A stretch of DNA of 64,000 nucleotides from Bradyrhizobium sp. NP1 (GTDB lineage: Bacteria > Pseudomonadota > Alphaproteobacteria > Rhizobiales > Xanthobacteraceae). Positions 1-9,402 of the stretch are shown one piece after another. The notes under the pieces were generated by a model. The model saw nothing but the letters and a program-made list of their open reading frames with translations. It was not told where the DNA came from and made no database searches. The stretch spans positions 6,860,001 through 6,924,000 of the forward strand of contig NZ_CP127385.1 in NCBI RefSeq assembly GCF_030378205.1. The letters run 5' to 3'. Position 1 is the stretch's first letter. Every line of letters begins with the position of its first letter. The translations under genes were made by a program, and so were the position numbers.

Positions 1-441
1 AATTACGGCCTGCTCAACAACCACTGGGCGCTGATCCTGGCGATGGTGACGATCGCTTCGCCCTACGCGATCTGGGTCCTGAAGCAGGCCTCCGACAAGC
101 TGCCGGTCGAGCTCGACGAGGCCGCCGTGATGGACGGCGCCACCACGCTGCAGCTGTTCCGCCTGGTCTATATCCCCCTGATGATGCCGTCGCTGGTCGC
201 GATCGGAACCTATGCGGTGCTGCTCGCCTGGAACGAATATCTCTACGCGTTCCTGCTGCTGTCGAACGACCGCGACATCACGCTTCCCGTCGCGCTCGGC
301 AACTTCCTCGCCGCCGACGACTCGCCGTGGGAGCTGTTGATGACCACCGGCTTCATCTACGCGCTGCCCCCGGCCGCGATCTACTACGCGTTCAAGCGCT
401 ACATGGTCGGCGGGCTGACCGCGGGCGCTGTGAAGTCGTAG
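1..441 (+). CDS. carbohydrate ABC transporter permease (MalG type), 3' part only
   Basis: This is the C-terminal 146 residues of an inner-membrane permease of the MalG class; the reading frame is open to the window edge, so the start lies outside. The EAA loop that contacts the ATPase is visible (ELDEAAVMDGATTLQLFRLV, about residues 37-56 of this fragment). It is followed by two hydrophobic segments and the usual short C-terminus ending in GGLTAGAVKS. Proteins of this type import sugars or polyols. The partner permease, binding protein and ATPase would be to the left and cannot be seen. It converges on the polyamine-type operon, with a 9-base gap between the two stops. Confidence 0.85.
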   Translation, partial: NYGLLNNHWALILAMVTIASPYAIWVLKQASDKLPVELDEAAVMDGATTLQLFRLVYIPLMMPSLVAIGTYAVLLAWNEYLYAFLLLSNDRDITLPVALGNFLAADDSPWELLMTTGFIYALPPAAIYYAFKRYMVGGLTAGAVKS

Positions 442-450
442 TTTCGCCGC

Positions 451-1260
451 TTACAGCGGCGCGGCGCTCTCGCCTTGCCGGCTCGACAGTTTTGACGCCA
501 ATGAGGCCGCGATGATCACGGCCGCGATCAGCACGATCACCAGTGTGCAGATCGCGTTGATCTCCGGCTTTACCCCGAGCCGCACCTCGGAATAGATCCG
601 GATCGGCAGCGTCGCCGAGCCCGGCCCCGTGGTGAAGCTCGCGATCACGAGGTCGTCGAGCGACAGCGTGAAGGCAAGCATCCAGCCGGCGGCGATGGCA
701 GGGGCGATCAGCGGCACGGTAACGGAAAGGAACGCCCGCACCGGATCACAGCCGAGATCCATCGCCGCCTCCTCGAGGCTCCGGTCCAGCGAATTCAGCC
801 GCGACTGCACCACCACCGCGACGAAGCACATGGTGAGCGTGGTATGCGCGATGGTGACGGTCCAGAAGCCGCGCTCGGCATCGATCGCCACGAACAGCAA
901 CAGCAGCGACAGCCCGGTGATCACCTCCGGCATCACCAGCGGCGCATAGAGCATGCCGGAGAACAGCGTGCGGCCGGCGAAGCGCTCGCCGCGCGACAGC
1001 GCGACCGCGGCGAGCGTGCCGAGCAGGGTTGCGATGGTCGCCGACGTCACCGCGACGCGCAGGCTCATCCAGGCCGCCTCGATCATCGCGGCGTCGTTGA
1101 AAAATTCCTCATACCAGCGCAGCGACCAGCCGCCCCACACCGTGACGAGCCGCGAGGCGTTGAACGAATAGATTACGAGGATCACGATCGGCAGATAGAG
1201 GAACGCCAGTCCCAGCGCGAGCGAGACCGTGTTGAAGGGCGAGATCCGGCGACGCGTCAT
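451..1260 (-). CDS. potI: ABC transporter permease, spermidine/putrescine type (PotI-like)
   Basis: A 269-residue inner-membrane permease with about six hydrophobic segments and the EAA loop SLEEAAMDLGCDPVRAFLSV typical of polyamine importers. The ATG at 1260 is chosen because it overlaps the stop of the upstream permease gene by one base (TGATG), a translational-coupling arrangement. A longer upstream frame is Ala/Gly-rich and lies inside that permease gene. It is the last gene of a three-gene operon (ATPase, PotH-like, PotI-like). Substrate is inferred from family only; other PotABCD-like systems carry opines or other amines. Confidence 0.85.
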   Translation of the reverse strand: MTRRRISPFNTVSLALGLAFLYLPIVILVIYSFNASRLVTVWGGWSLRWYEEFFNDAAMIEAAWMSLRVAVTSATIATLLGTLAAVALSRGERFAGRTLFSGMLYAPLVMPEVITGLSLLLLFVAIDAERGFWTVTIAHTTLTMCFVAVVVQSRLNSLDRSLEEAAMDLGCDPVRAFLSVTVPLIAPAIAAGWMLAFTLSLDDLVIASFTTGPGSATLPIRIYSEVRLGVKPEINAICTLVIVLIAAVIIAASLASKLSSRQGESAAPL

Positions 1261-2171
1261 CACCGCACCTCCAATTGCCGGCGCTGCAGCCGCTCGTACA
1301 GCAGCAGCGGCGCGAGCAGCAGCACCAGCAGCACCACCGCGGCGGCCGAGGCCACCGGCCAGTCCTTGTTGGTGAAGAATTCGAGCCACAGCGTCTGGCC
1401 GATCATCAGCGCATTGGAGCCGGCGAGCAGGTCGGGGATCACGAACTCACCGACGATCGGGATGAAGCAGAGCAGGACGCCGGCGCCGACGCCCGGCAGC
1501 GACAGCGGGAACGTCACCAGCCAGAACGTCTTCAGCGGCGAGGCGCCGAGATCGGCGGCCGCCTCCTCCAGCGCCGGCTCCATCTTGGCGAGCGTCGCAT
1601 AGAGCGGCAGGATCATGAACGGCAGGTAGGAATAGACGATGCCGAGATACATCGCGCTGTCGGTCGACAGCCACACCAGCGGCTGCGAGATCACATGCAG
1701 CGCGAGCAGCACGCGGTTGAGCAGCCCGTCATGCTGCAGGATGTTGATCCAGGCATAGATGCGGATCAGGAACGAGGTCCAGAACGGCACGATCACCAGC
1801 ATCATGGCGACCGCCTGCCAGCGCCGCGGCAGGCGCGCCATGCCGTAGGCGACGGGATAGCCGATCAGAAGCAGGATCGCGGTCGCCGTGATCGCGACCA
1901 CGACGCTGCGCAGATAGGACAGGATGTACAGGTTGTCCGAGACGAGCAGGCGGAAATTGTCGAGCGAGAGCCCAGCCAGCGCCGCCTTGAGCGCGTCGAG
2001 CCCTGCGCCGAGGTCGAACACCGGCAGATAGGGCGGCTGCGCGATCGCGGTCTGCGACAGGCTGATCTTGGCGACGAAGCCGAACGGCACCAGGAAGAAC
2101 AGCACCATCCAGAGATAGGGCGCGATGGCGCCGAACCGCGCCGGACGCGCGAAGATGCGGCGCGCGCTCAT
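1260..2171 (-). CDS. potH: ABC transporter permease, spermidine/putrescine type (PotH-like)
   Basis: A 303-residue polytopic permease. It has an N-terminal membrane segment after a short basic stretch, a periplasmic section, then five further hydrophobic segments. The EAA loop reads ALEEAAADLGASPLKTFWLV. The start overlaps the end of the ATPase gene by 4 bases and its stop touches the start of the PotI-like gene, so the three genes are read as one message. Both permeases are full length. Polyamine specificity is inferred from similarity of the permease and ATPase set. Confidence 0.87.
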   Translation of the reverse strand: MSARRIFARPARFGAIAPYLWMVLFFLVPFGFVAKISLSQTAIAQPPYLPVFDLGAGLDALKAALAGLSLDNFRLLVSDNLYILSYLRSVVVAITATAILLLIGYPVAYGMARLPRRWQAVAMMLVIVPFWTSFLIRIYAWINILQHDGLLNRVLLALHVISQPLVWLSTDSAMYLGIVYSYLPFMILPLYATLAKMEPALEEAAADLGASPLKTFWLVTFPLSLPGVGAGVLLCFIPIVGEFVIPDLLAGSNALMIGQTLWLEFFTNKDWPVASAAAVVLLVLLLAPLLLYERLQRRQLEVR

Positions 2172-3373
2172 TGGTCCAGCACCAGGCAGTCGTCGGGCGT
2201 GAACCAGGCCACCACGCGCTGGCTCAGGCCGTAGGCATCCATGTCGATCCGCGCGGTGTTGGCCATCGCGGAGCGCACCACCGCCCCGGAGTCGAGCCTG
2301 ACCTTGTAGGTCGTCATGCCGCCGAGATAGCTGATGTCGGTGACGACGCCTTCGAGCCGGTTGATGGCATGCGCGTTGACGGCATCCGCGGCCGGACCGC
2401 GCCGCGACAGCTTGACCTTCTCGGGCCGGATCGCGACCGCGACCGCGGTCTTGCCGATCGGCTGGCGCGGCTCGGCGACCACGACCGTGCCGGCATCCCT
2501 GGTCACGACCCTCAGCCGGCCCTGGTCGCGCGATTCCACCTGCCCATCGAACAGGTTGATGTCGCCGACGAATTCGGCGATCCAGCGCGAGGCCGGCGCC
2601 TCGTAGAGCTCGCGCGGCGTGGCGACCTGGTCGAGCCGGCCGGCGTCCATCACGCCGATCCGGCTTGCCACCGTCATCGCCTCCTGCTGGTCGTGGGTGA
2701 CGATGATGAAGGTCAGCCCGAGCCGGCGCTGCAGCTCCATCAGCTCGAGCTGCGTGCTCTCGCGCAGCTTCTTGTCGAGGGCTGCGAGCGGCTCGTCGAG
2801 CAGCAGCACCTGCGGGCGGCGCGCCAGCGAGCGCGCCAGCGCCACGCGCTGGCGCTGGCCGCCGGAGAGCTGATCGGGCTTGCGCTTCTCCAGGCCCTCC
2901 AGCTTGACCAGCGCCACCATCTCGGCGACGCGCTTGCCGATGTCGGCGCGCGCCATGCCCGCGCGCTTCAGGCCGAAGGCGATGTTGTCGCGCACGGACA
3001 GATGCGGAAACAGCGCGTAGTTCTGGAACATCATGTTGACCGGGCGCTCATGCGGCAGGACCTTTGCGATGTCCTTGCCGCCGAGCAGGATGCGACCCTC
3101 GTCCGGCGTCTCGAAGCCCGCGAGCATGCGCAACAGCGTCGTCTTGCCACAGCCGCTCGGGCCGAGCAGCGCGAAGAATTCGCCGGCGCGAACGTCGAGC
3201 GAGACGCCGTCGACGGCGCGGAAGGAGCCGAACCGCTTGGCGACACGCTCGATACGGAGCAACGGCAGGTCGGCCTGCGCTTCCGTCTTGCGCTGCGCCG
3301 CCACCTGCCCTTCGCTCTCTGCCGCCACCGCCCTCGCATCCATTCCGGGTGCTGCTTCCGCCATTTTCCCCAA
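2168..3373 (-). CDS. potA: ABC transporter ATP-binding protein, PotA/PotG type
   Basis: A 401-residue ATPase that powers the two adjacent permeases. Visible motifs: Walker A GPSGCGKTT, Q-loop MFQNYALFPHL, signature LSGGQRQRVALARS, Walker B VLLLDEPLAALD and the switch His in IIVTHDQQEA. A C-terminal TOBE-like domain follows (about residues 300-401). The N-terminal ~40 residues precede the ATPase fold and are poorly conserved. The start is uncertain: TTG at 3373 follows AAGGGA at 5-6 bases, while ATG at 3364 follows GGGG closely. First gene of the operon. No PotD/PotF binding protein lies next to it. Confidence 0.9.
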   Translation of the reverse strand: MGKMAEAAPGMDARAVAAESEGQVAAQRKTEAQADLPLLRIERVAKRFGSFRAVDGVSLDVRAGEFFALLGPSGCGKTTLLRMLAGFETPDEGRILLGGKDIAKVLPHERPVNMMFQNYALFPHLSVRDNIAFGLKRAGMARADIGKRVAEMVALVKLEGLEKRKPDQLSGGQRQRVALARSLARRPQVLLLDEPLAALDKKLRESTQLELMELQRRLGLTFIIVTHDQQEAMTVASRIGVMDAGRLDQVATPRELYEAPASRWIAEFVGDINLFDGQVESRDQGRLRVVTRDAGTVVVAEPRQPIGKTAVAVAIRPEKVKLSRRGPAADAVNAHAINRLEGVVTDISYLGGMTTYKVRLDSGAVVRSAMANTARIDMDAYGLSQRVVAWFTPDDCLVLDQ

Positions 3374-3522
3374 CGAATCCCTTTCCCGCCCTAAGGCAAG
3401 TGAATCGATTCTAGCATTCGCATCCCGCTTTGGGAGCCACTTTTGCGAATGTCGGAATCAGAGGACCACTAGCCGCGGATCGGCCGCGGCTCAACGGTAC
3501 ACATGTCGCAACCAGCCAGAGG

Positions 3523-3549
3523 ATCGGTTCTGATGGAATCAGAACCGAT
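3523..3549. repeat. perfect intergenic palindrome
   Basis: Two 12-base arms (ATCGGTTCTGAT and its exact complement) around a GGA spacer. It lies between the 3' end of the GlpD-type gene (stop at 3553) and the start of the polyamine operon. No T-run follows on either side, so it is not a classic terminator. It has the look of a dispersed rhizobial palindrome; it could also act in processing or termination of the glpD message. Confidence 0.7.
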
Positions 3550-3552
3550 GCT

Positions 3553-5034
3553 CTAGCGGGCTTGCGTCGTGCTCGGCGTGGCGTCGGCCATGAAGGCGGC
3601 AAGCGCATCGCGATCGGCCGGCTGCATGGTGAGCCCGAGCTTCGTGCGCCGCCACAGCACGTCCTCAGGAAAGCGCGCCCACTCCCTTGCCATGAGATAG
3701 CGCACTTCGGCCGCCGTCAGCTCCGACCCGAAGGCGGGCCCAAGCGCAGCGCGGTCTTTTGCCTCACCCAGAACGTCCGCAAGCTGCGTGCCATAGGCGC
3801 CGACCAGTCGTTGCGCCTGCGGCTCGGTCAGGAAGGGCCAGCGCTCGCGCGCGGCGTCGACCTCGTTCTCGAATTTGTCCCAGGCGAAGGCGCCGCCGGG
3901 CAGCGGCGCCTGCGCGGTCCAGCGCGGCGTCATCGGATAGAACGGCGTCAGGCGCGAGACGGCGCGCTCGGCGCGCCGCCGTGCCGTGGTCAGGCCGCCG
4001 CCGAGCACCGCGATCAACGGCGCCTTGCCGCCTTTGGCGTCGAAGCTGATCGCTCCGTCCTCGGCTTCCGTGCCGGCCACCAGATTGGCGCCGGACACCG
4101 TCCGGATCACGTCCGACGGCGAAAGCGGGTCGCGGAAATAGCGGGAGGCCGCGTCGCAGAGATAGGCGACATCGCGAGCATCCACCGCCACGATCGCGGG
4201 ATCGCCCTTGAAGGCGCGGCTGACGCTGCCGATCAGGGTGAAATCGCGCTCGAAGGGGCTGGCGTAGATCAGCCGCTGGTCGCTGTTCTGCAGCACGTAG
4301 ACGTTATCGGGATCAAACAGCCGCGGCACGATGATCTGGCTGACCTGGACGGCGGGCGCGCGCGGCGGCGGCATGCGCAGCAGGGTCTCCATCAGGGTCG
4401 GCGTCCAGGCGCCGGCGGCGAGCGCCAGTGCGCGCGTGGTGATCGGACGGCGGTGGCCGCGATCGACCACGGAAAGGCGCCAGAAACTGCCGCGCTCGAT
4501 GCGAACGCAGCGCGCCCCGGTGCGGATGTCGGCGCCGCGCGCGGCGGCATCGACCGCGGTGAGGACCACCAGGCGGGAATCGTCGGCAAGGCAATCGGAA
4601 TATTCGAAGATCGTGCCGAACGGCCGCTTCAGCGCGACGCCGAGCGGATGGTGGGTGACGTCGAGCGTCTCGGACGCCGGCAGGCTGCCGGAGCGCGGCC
4701 CGAGCCGGTCATAGAGCAGAAGGCCGAGCCGCAACAGGCCCGGCGTGCGTTCATCGGCATGGGCGGGAATCGCAAAGCGCCACGGGCGCACCAGATGCGG
4801 CGCGATGGCAAGCCAGGTCGTCCGCTCCGCGAGCGCCGCGCGCACGCGACGCACACGCCTGCGTTCCAGCACCGCAAGGTCGCCATGGATCAGCCTTGAG
4901 GTCGCCGAGGATGCGGCGCCGGCGAGATCGCCCTGTTCGAGCAGGATCACCCGCAAGCCGCGGCCCGCGGCGTCGCGCGCCATGCAGACGCCGTTCAGCC
5001 CGCCGCCGATGATTGCGAGATCGTAGTCCGCCAT
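3553..5034 (-). CDS. glpD: glycerol-3-phosphate dehydrogenase, FAD-dependent (GlpD type)
   Basis: A 493-residue flavoprotein that would oxidise sn-glycerol 3-phosphate to dihydroxyacetone phosphate at the inner membrane and pass electrons to quinone. The N-terminal dinucleotide-binding fold is clear (DLAIIGGGLNGVCMARDAAG, residues 4-23), followed by the GlpD signature SSATSRLIHGDLAVLE. A C-terminal helical domain typical of GlpD (about residues 390-490) contains YLMAREWARFPEDVLWRRTK. Length fits bacterial GlpD. No glpK or glpF is nearby. The substrate is inferred from family. Confidence 0.9.
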   Translation of the reverse strand: MADYDLAIIGGGLNGVCMARDAAGRGLRVILLEQGDLAGAASSATSRLIHGDLAVLERRRVRRVRAALAERTTWLAIAPHLVRPWRFAIPAHADERTPGLLRLGLLLYDRLGPRSGSLPASETLDVTHHPLGVALKRPFGTIFEYSDCLADDSRLVVLTAVDAAARGADIRTGARCVRIERGSFWRLSVVDRGHRRPITTRALALAAGAWTPTLMETLLRMPPPRAPAVQVSQIIVPRLFDPDNVYVLQNSDQRLIYASPFERDFTLIGSVSRAFKGDPAIVAVDARDVAYLCDAASRYFRDPLSPSDVIRTVSGANLVAGTEAEDGAISFDAKGGKAPLIAVLGGGLTTARRRAERAVSRLTPFYPMTPRWTAQAPLPGGAFAWDKFENEVDAARERWPFLTEPQAQRLVGAYGTQLADVLGEAKDRAALGPAFGSELTAAEVRYLMAREWARFPEDVLWRRTKLGLTMQPADRDALAAFMADATPSTTQAR

Positions 5035-5045
5035 GCGCGCATGTT

Positions 5046-7733
5046 CTAACCCGTCTTGCGCGCAGGCTCCATGGCATTGACGGCGTCACGGCCGACCAGC
5101 GTCGCGTACTGGGCGATCGGCAGCGGCTTGCCGATCAGATAGCCCTGCACCGCGTCGCAGCCCTCGTCGGCCAGGAAGGCGAGCTGATCCTCGGTCTCGA
5201 CGCCCTCGGCGACGATCGACATGCGCAGGGCGTGGCCGAGGTCGATCACGGCGCGCACGATCGCGGCCGATTGCGGGTTGCGGCCGAGATGGATGATGAA
5301 GGCGCGGTCGATCTTGATCTTGTCGAAGGGGAAGGCCTGCAGGTAGCTCAGCGAGGAGTAGCCAGAGCCGAAATCGTCCATCGAGATGCGCACGCCGAGC
5401 GCCTTGAGCCGCCGCAGCATCGCAAGGCCGCGGTCGAAATCCTCGATCAGCACGCCCTCGGTGATCTCGAGCTCGAGCCGGTCCGGCGCGAGCCCGGTTT
5501 CCAGCAGGATCGAATGCACGAGGCCGACGACGTCGCCGTGCAGGAACTGCGCCGGCGACAGGTTGACGGCGACCCGCAGCGGCAGCTTCCAGGAGGCGGC
5601 CTCGCGGCAGGCCTCGCGCAGGATCCATTTGCCCATCTCGACGATCAGGCCGCTTTCCTCTGCCAGCGGAATGAAGTCGCTGGGGGGAACGAAGCCGCGC
5701 ACCGGATGCTGCCAGCGCGCGAGCGCCTCGAAGCCGGTGACCTCGGCGCCGTCGGCATGGCTGCGCGCAGCCGCCTGCGGCTGGTAGTGCAGCGACAGCT
5801 CGCCGTTCCTGATCGCGACCGAAAGGTCCTGGTGCAGCACGCGGCGGTCGCGGATCTGCTGGTCCATTTCCGGTTCGAAGAAGCTGATGGTGCCGCGCGA
5901 TTTCTGCTTGGCGCGGAACAGCGCCGCGCCGGCATTGGCGAGCAGCGAGGCCGCGTCGGCGCCGTTGTGCGGAAACACCGAGATGCCCGTGGTGATGCCG
6001 GTGCGGACCGACCTGCCGTCGATCACGAATTCGGTCGCCATCGCCTCGAACAGCTGCTCGGCGAGCGCCCTGCCGGCGGCCGGCTGCAGGCCGTCGATGA
6101 TCAGCCCGAATTCGTCGCCGGAAAGCCGCGCCACCACGCCGCCGCGGGCCGCGCCCTGGATGCGGCGCGCCACCTCGATCAGGAGCTTGTCGCCTGCCGC
6201 GTGGCCGAACACGTCGTTGACTTCCTTCAATCCGTCGAGGTCGACGCAGAGCACGGCGAATTCCTCGCCGGTGCCGCCGCAGGCCTCGATCATCTGCGTC
6301 AGCGCCTGCAGGAAGGCGGGGCGGTTCGGCAGGTCGGTAAGGCCGTCGTGATAGGCCATGTGCGCCATCCGCGATTCGGTCTGGCGGCGGTCGGTCACGT
6401 CCTCGTGGGTCTTGATCAGATATTGCGGCTCGCCTTCCTCGTCGAGCACGGTCATGCGCCGCGTCAGGAACAGCCGCAAGCCGTCCTTGGTCGAGATCGG
6501 ATGCTCCTCGGCGAGCAGGCCGCGCTTTTTGATCGCCGCCTCGTCGCGGGCGATGATCAGCTTGGCTTCCTTGGGATTGAAGATATCGGCGGCGGTCAGC
6601 CCCGTGGCGTCCTCGCGGCGGCGGTTGAGGATCGCCTCCGCGCTGCGGTTGGCGAGCAGATATTTGCCGTCGCTGACGCGTTCCACGATCAGCGACACCG
6701 GAATGTTGTCGACCACGAGCTCGAGGAACTTCTTGGCGTTTTCGAGCTCCACCGACAGCGAGCGGTGCTCGGTGACGTCGTCGAACAGCGCGATCAGGAA
6801 TTTCGGCTGGCCGTTCTCGTCGCGGACGATGACACGGTTGGAAGCGAGCACGCGCTTCTGCGCGCCGCGCTCGACGACCAGCTCGCTGCGAAACTGGCCT
6901 TCCGAAGACACCAGCGCCGCCTTGTCGGCGGCGTCGATGCCGGCCGCGGTTTCGCGGCGGAAGATCTCGTCGGCGCGCTTGCCCACGATATGATCGCGCG
7001 AGAAGCGGGAGAAGCGCTCGAAGGCGCGGTTGGCGAAGATATAGCGGCCGTCCTCGATGCTCTTGGCGGCGACGCAGACCGGCACATTGTCGAGCACCGA
7101 TTCCAGGAACTGCTTGGTCGAGGCGAGCTGGCGCGACAGCGCGCGCTGTTCGCTGCAGTCGAGATGCGTCGTCACCGAGCCGCCGTTCGGAAGCTGGAAA
7201 TAGCGCACCAGCACGGAGCGGCCGTCCGGCAATTCGCTGATGAAGCCGTCGGCCCTGCCGGCCAGCCCGTAGAAATCCTCGACCGGCACGTCGAGCACGC
7301 CGCGCGAGCGCCGCAGTTCCAGGAGCTCGACCCCGCTCATGGCCGGCGGCAGGTCGGCGCGGCTCAGCCCGTACATGTCGAGATAGCGGTCGTTGCAGAA
7401 CACGACCCGCTGCTTCGGATCGGTCATCACCACGCCCTGGTTGAGATTGTTAAGCGCGGAATTGATGAAGACGCTGCGGCGAAGCTGCGAGCGCCTGGAG
7501 CGGCGCACCGCGGAGTGGATCCACAATGCAACCGCCGCGAGAAAGGAGCAGCCGACGATGCCGCCGATCAGCCCTTCCCAGACCAGGCTCGGATCGGCAT
7601 TGCCCAGATAGCTGTCGGGAGCGAACTGCGCGGAAAAGGCGAGCGCGCGCGACGGCGCAATGGCCATCAGGCACACGACGGCGTGCGCAAGAATCAAATT
7701 CGTGCCGCCCGCCTGCCAGTTCTTGTCAGCCAT
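5046..7733 (-). CDS. PAS-GGDEF-EAL cyclic-di-GMP signalling protein
   Basis: About 895 residues. Two N-terminal hydrophobic stretches (about residues 14-35 and 50-70) place it in the membrane. They are followed by three or four PAS-like units (conserved endings such as FDDVTEHRSL and THEDVTDRRQ), a GGDEF domain and an EAL domain. The GGDEF signature is changed to SGDEF and the upstream inhibitory RxxD site is absent (RGGV). The EAL domain keeps EALARW, DDFGSGYSS and the other metal-site motifs, so phosphodiesterase activity is the safer prediction. The ATG at 7733 is preferred over an upstream GTG (7805) because it directly precedes MADKNWQ and the membrane segment; its ribosome site is weak. 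Confidence 0.88.
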   Translation of the reverse strand: MADKNWQAGGTNLILAHAVVCLMAIAPSRALAFSAQFAPDSYLGNADPSLVWEGLIGGIVGCSFLAAVALWIHSAVRRSRRSQLRRSVFINSALNNLNQGVVMTDPKQRVVFCNDRYLDMYGLSRADLPPAMSGVELLELRRSRGVLDVPVEDFYGLAGRADGFISELPDGRSVLVRYFQLPNGGSVTTHLDCSEQRALSRQLASTKQFLESVLDNVPVCVAAKSIEDGRYIFANRAFERFSRFSRDHIVGKRADEIFRRETAAGIDAADKAALVSSEGQFRSELVVERGAQKRVLASNRVIVRDENGQPKFLIALFDDVTEHRSLSVELENAKKFLELVVDNIPVSLIVERVSDGKYLLANRSAEAILNRRREDATGLTAADIFNPKEAKLIIARDEAAIKKRGLLAEEHPISTKDGLRLFLTRRMTVLDEEGEPQYLIKTHEDVTDRRQTESRMAHMAYHDGLTDLPNRPAFLQALTQMIEACGGTGEEFAVLCVDLDGLKEVNDVFGHAAGDKLLIEVARRIQGAARGGVVARLSGDEFGLIIDGLQPAAGRALAEQLFEAMATEFVIDGRSVRTGITTGISVFPHNGADAASLLANAGAALFRAKQKSRGTISFFEPEMDQQIRDRRVLHQDLSVAIRNGELSLHYQPQAAARSHADGAEVTGFEALARWQHPVRGFVPPSDFIPLAEESGLIVEMGKWILREACREAASWKLPLRVAVNLSPAQFLHGDVVGLVHSILLETGLAPDRLELEITEGVLIEDFDRGLAMLRRLKALGVRISMDDFGSGYSSLSYLQAFPFDKIKIDRAFIIHLGRNPQSAAIVRAVIDLGHALRMSIVAEGVETEDQLAFLADEGCDAVQGYLIGKPLPIAQYATLVGRDAVNAMEPARKTG

Positions 7734-8027
7734 CGTCAACCCGCGGATTTCAACCGCCGATTGTCTGGCTTGTCGGGTTTGGATCGGGTAAACGCCTACC
7801 CGCACTGCAGAAAATTATGACTCAACTTACGGCAATTGCCCTGACATGATTAATGGCCCTTTAATGCGAAGCGGCCCGGCGGCCGTCGGGAAAGACCCGG
7901 CGGCCTGCGCCGGTGGCGCGCATCCCGTCTTCGCGGCCGCTGCGGCCGCCCGCATTAACGAAGCCCTAACCAGGTGTGCGCGACCGCCCTTGACCGCGCA
8001 CCCGGTTTTCCGGACCTGAAGCCGCCC

Positions 8028-9131
8028 ATGGACAAGGTTGAGTGTGTCGTCATCGGCGCTGGCGTGATCGGCCTTGCGGTCGCGCGGCGGCTTGCCCAGG
8101 CCGGCCGCGAGGTGATCGTGCTCGAGGCGGCGGAAGGCATCGGCACGGTGACCTCCTCGCGCAACAGCGAGGTGATCCATGCCGGCATCTACTATCCCGC
8201 CGGCAGCCTGATGGCGCGGATGTGCGTGGCCGGCAAGCAGGCGCTCTACCGCTACTGCCGCGACCACGGGGTCGCGCACAAGAACTGCGGCAAGCTGATC
8301 GTGGCGACGACGCCGCAGGAGACGGAGAAGCTTGCCGCGATCCGCGCGCATGCGGAAGCCAATGGCGTCGCCGACATGCAGACCCTGCCGGGCGAGGCCG
8401 CGCGCGCGCTCGAGCCCGCGCTGAAATGCGACGCGGCGCTGCTTTCGCCCTCGACCGGCATCATCGACAGCCATGCCTACATGCTGGCGCTGCGCGGCGA
8501 CGCCGAGGACGCCGGTGCCGCCTTTGCCTTCCACACACCGGTCGAGCGTGCACGGGCGCGCGAGGGCCGCATCGAGCTCGACGCCGGCGGCGCCGCGCCG
8601 ATGACGCTGGAATGCCGGCTCATGATCAACGCCGCGGGGCTGTCGGCGCCGGCGGTTGCCCGCGCCGTCGACGGCATGCCGCTGCCGCTGATTCCGCCGG
8701 CCTATCTCGCCAAGGGCAACTACTTCGCCTGCAGCACGCGGGCGCCGTTCTCGCGCCTGATCTATCCGGTGCCGGAGCCGGGCGGGCTCGGCGTGCATCT
8801 CACGCTCGACATGGCAGGACAGGCGCGGTTCGGTCCTGATGTCGAGTGGGTCGACCACATCGACTATGCGGTCGATCCGGCGCGCTCCGAACGATTCTAT
8901 CCGGCGATCCGACGCTACTGGCCCGCGCTGCCGGACGGCGCGCTGATGCCGAGCTATTCGGGAATGCGTCCCAAGATCGTGCCGCCCGCGGTTGCGCGGC
9001 AGGATTTCCTGATCCAGGGGCCGAAGGACCATGGCGTCGACGGGCTGATCAACCTGTTCGGAATCGAGTCGCCTGGACTGACGTCGTCGCTCGCGATCGC
9101 CGACCATGTCGGCGACCTTGCCGGTAGCTGA
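8028..9131 (+). CDS. FAD-dependent oxidoreductase, L-2-hydroxyglutarate oxidase (LhgO)-like
   Basis: A 367-residue DAO-family flavoprotein. The N-terminal FAD-binding motif is [15 protein letters not shown] (residues 7-21); [14 protein letters not shown] and the C-terminal [20 protein letters not shown] match the LhgO/YgaF subfamily. Such enzymes oxidise L-2-hydroxyglutarate or related 2-hydroxy acids, with electrons going to the quinone pool. ATG 8028 is used because the fold starts immediately after it; upstream in-frame sequence is not protein-like. It is divergent from the PAS-GGDEF-EAL gene. The exact substrate is inferred from family. Confidence 0.85.
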   Translation: MDKVECVVIGAGVIGLAVARRLAQAGREVIVLEAAEGIGTVTSSRNSEVIHAGIYYPAGSLMARMCVAGKQALYRYCRDHGVAHKNCGKLIVATTPQETEKLAAIRAHAEANGVADMQTLPGEAARALEPALKCDAALLSPSTGIIDSHAYMLALRGDAEDAGAAFAFHTPVERARAREGRIELDAGGAAPMTLECRLMINAAGLSAPAVARAVDGMPLPLIPPAYLAKGNYFACSTRAPFSRLIYPVPEPGGLGVHLTLDMAGQARFGPDVEWVDHIDYAVDPARSERFYPAIRRYWPALPDGALMPSYSGMRPKIVPPAVARQDFLIQGPKDHGVDGLINLFGIESPGLTSSLAIADHVGDLAGS

Positions 9132-9145
9132 CCAGCTGATGCAGT

Positions 9146-9191
9146 GCGCGCAAACGTCAGCGGCAGCCCGTCAAACGAGCTGCGCGCTTTT
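9146..9191 (+). terminator. possible terminator after the LhgO-like gene
   Basis: Arms GCGCGCA (9146-9152) and TGCGCGC (9181-9187) are followed by TTTT. The loop is long (28 bases), so this is a moderate candidate. Confidence 0.4.
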
Positions 9192-9216
9192 GTCTCACGC
9201 TGATGGGTGATGCAAT

Positions 9217-9402
9217 CTAGTGGAGGGTGTCGTCGGAGCAGTGCCTGAGCCGCTCGATCTGGTCCTTGACCATCAATTTCCGGCGCTTCAACTCAACAAT
9301 TTGCAGGTCGTCTGTTGAAAGGTGAACGAGTGCTTCGTGCAATTCGTGTTCGAGGCTTTTGTGTTTCCGCTCCAATTCAACCAGATGTGCCTGAATTGTC
9401 AT
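9217..9402 (-). CDS. DUF465 (YdcH/SlyX-like) small coiled-coil protein
   Basis: A 61-residue protein that is almost wholly a predicted coiled coil: the charged heptad-like stretch HLVELERKHKSLEHELHEAL leads to ELKRRKLMVKDQIERLR. This is the DUF465 pattern, abundant in alphaproteobacteria and of unknown function. The ATG at 9402 is favoured over an upstream in-frame start because AGGAGG sits 6-7 bases before it. A second DUF465 gene lies on the other strand at 9805, giving a divergent pair of the same family. Confidence 0.85.
   Translation of the reverse strand: MTIQAHLVELERKHKSLEHELHEALVHLSTDDLQIVELKRRKLMVKDQIERLRHCSDDTLH

Noticed and set aside
3523..3549. Rho-independent terminator at the palindrome downstream of glpD
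   Set aside because: Perfect stem but no T-run on either strand; reported as a repeat instead.
5013..7820. A ~935-codon open frame antisense to the PAS-GGDEF-EAL gene
   Set aside because: Composition typical of GC-rich shadow frames; the minus strand carries intact PAS, GGDEF and EAL motifs.
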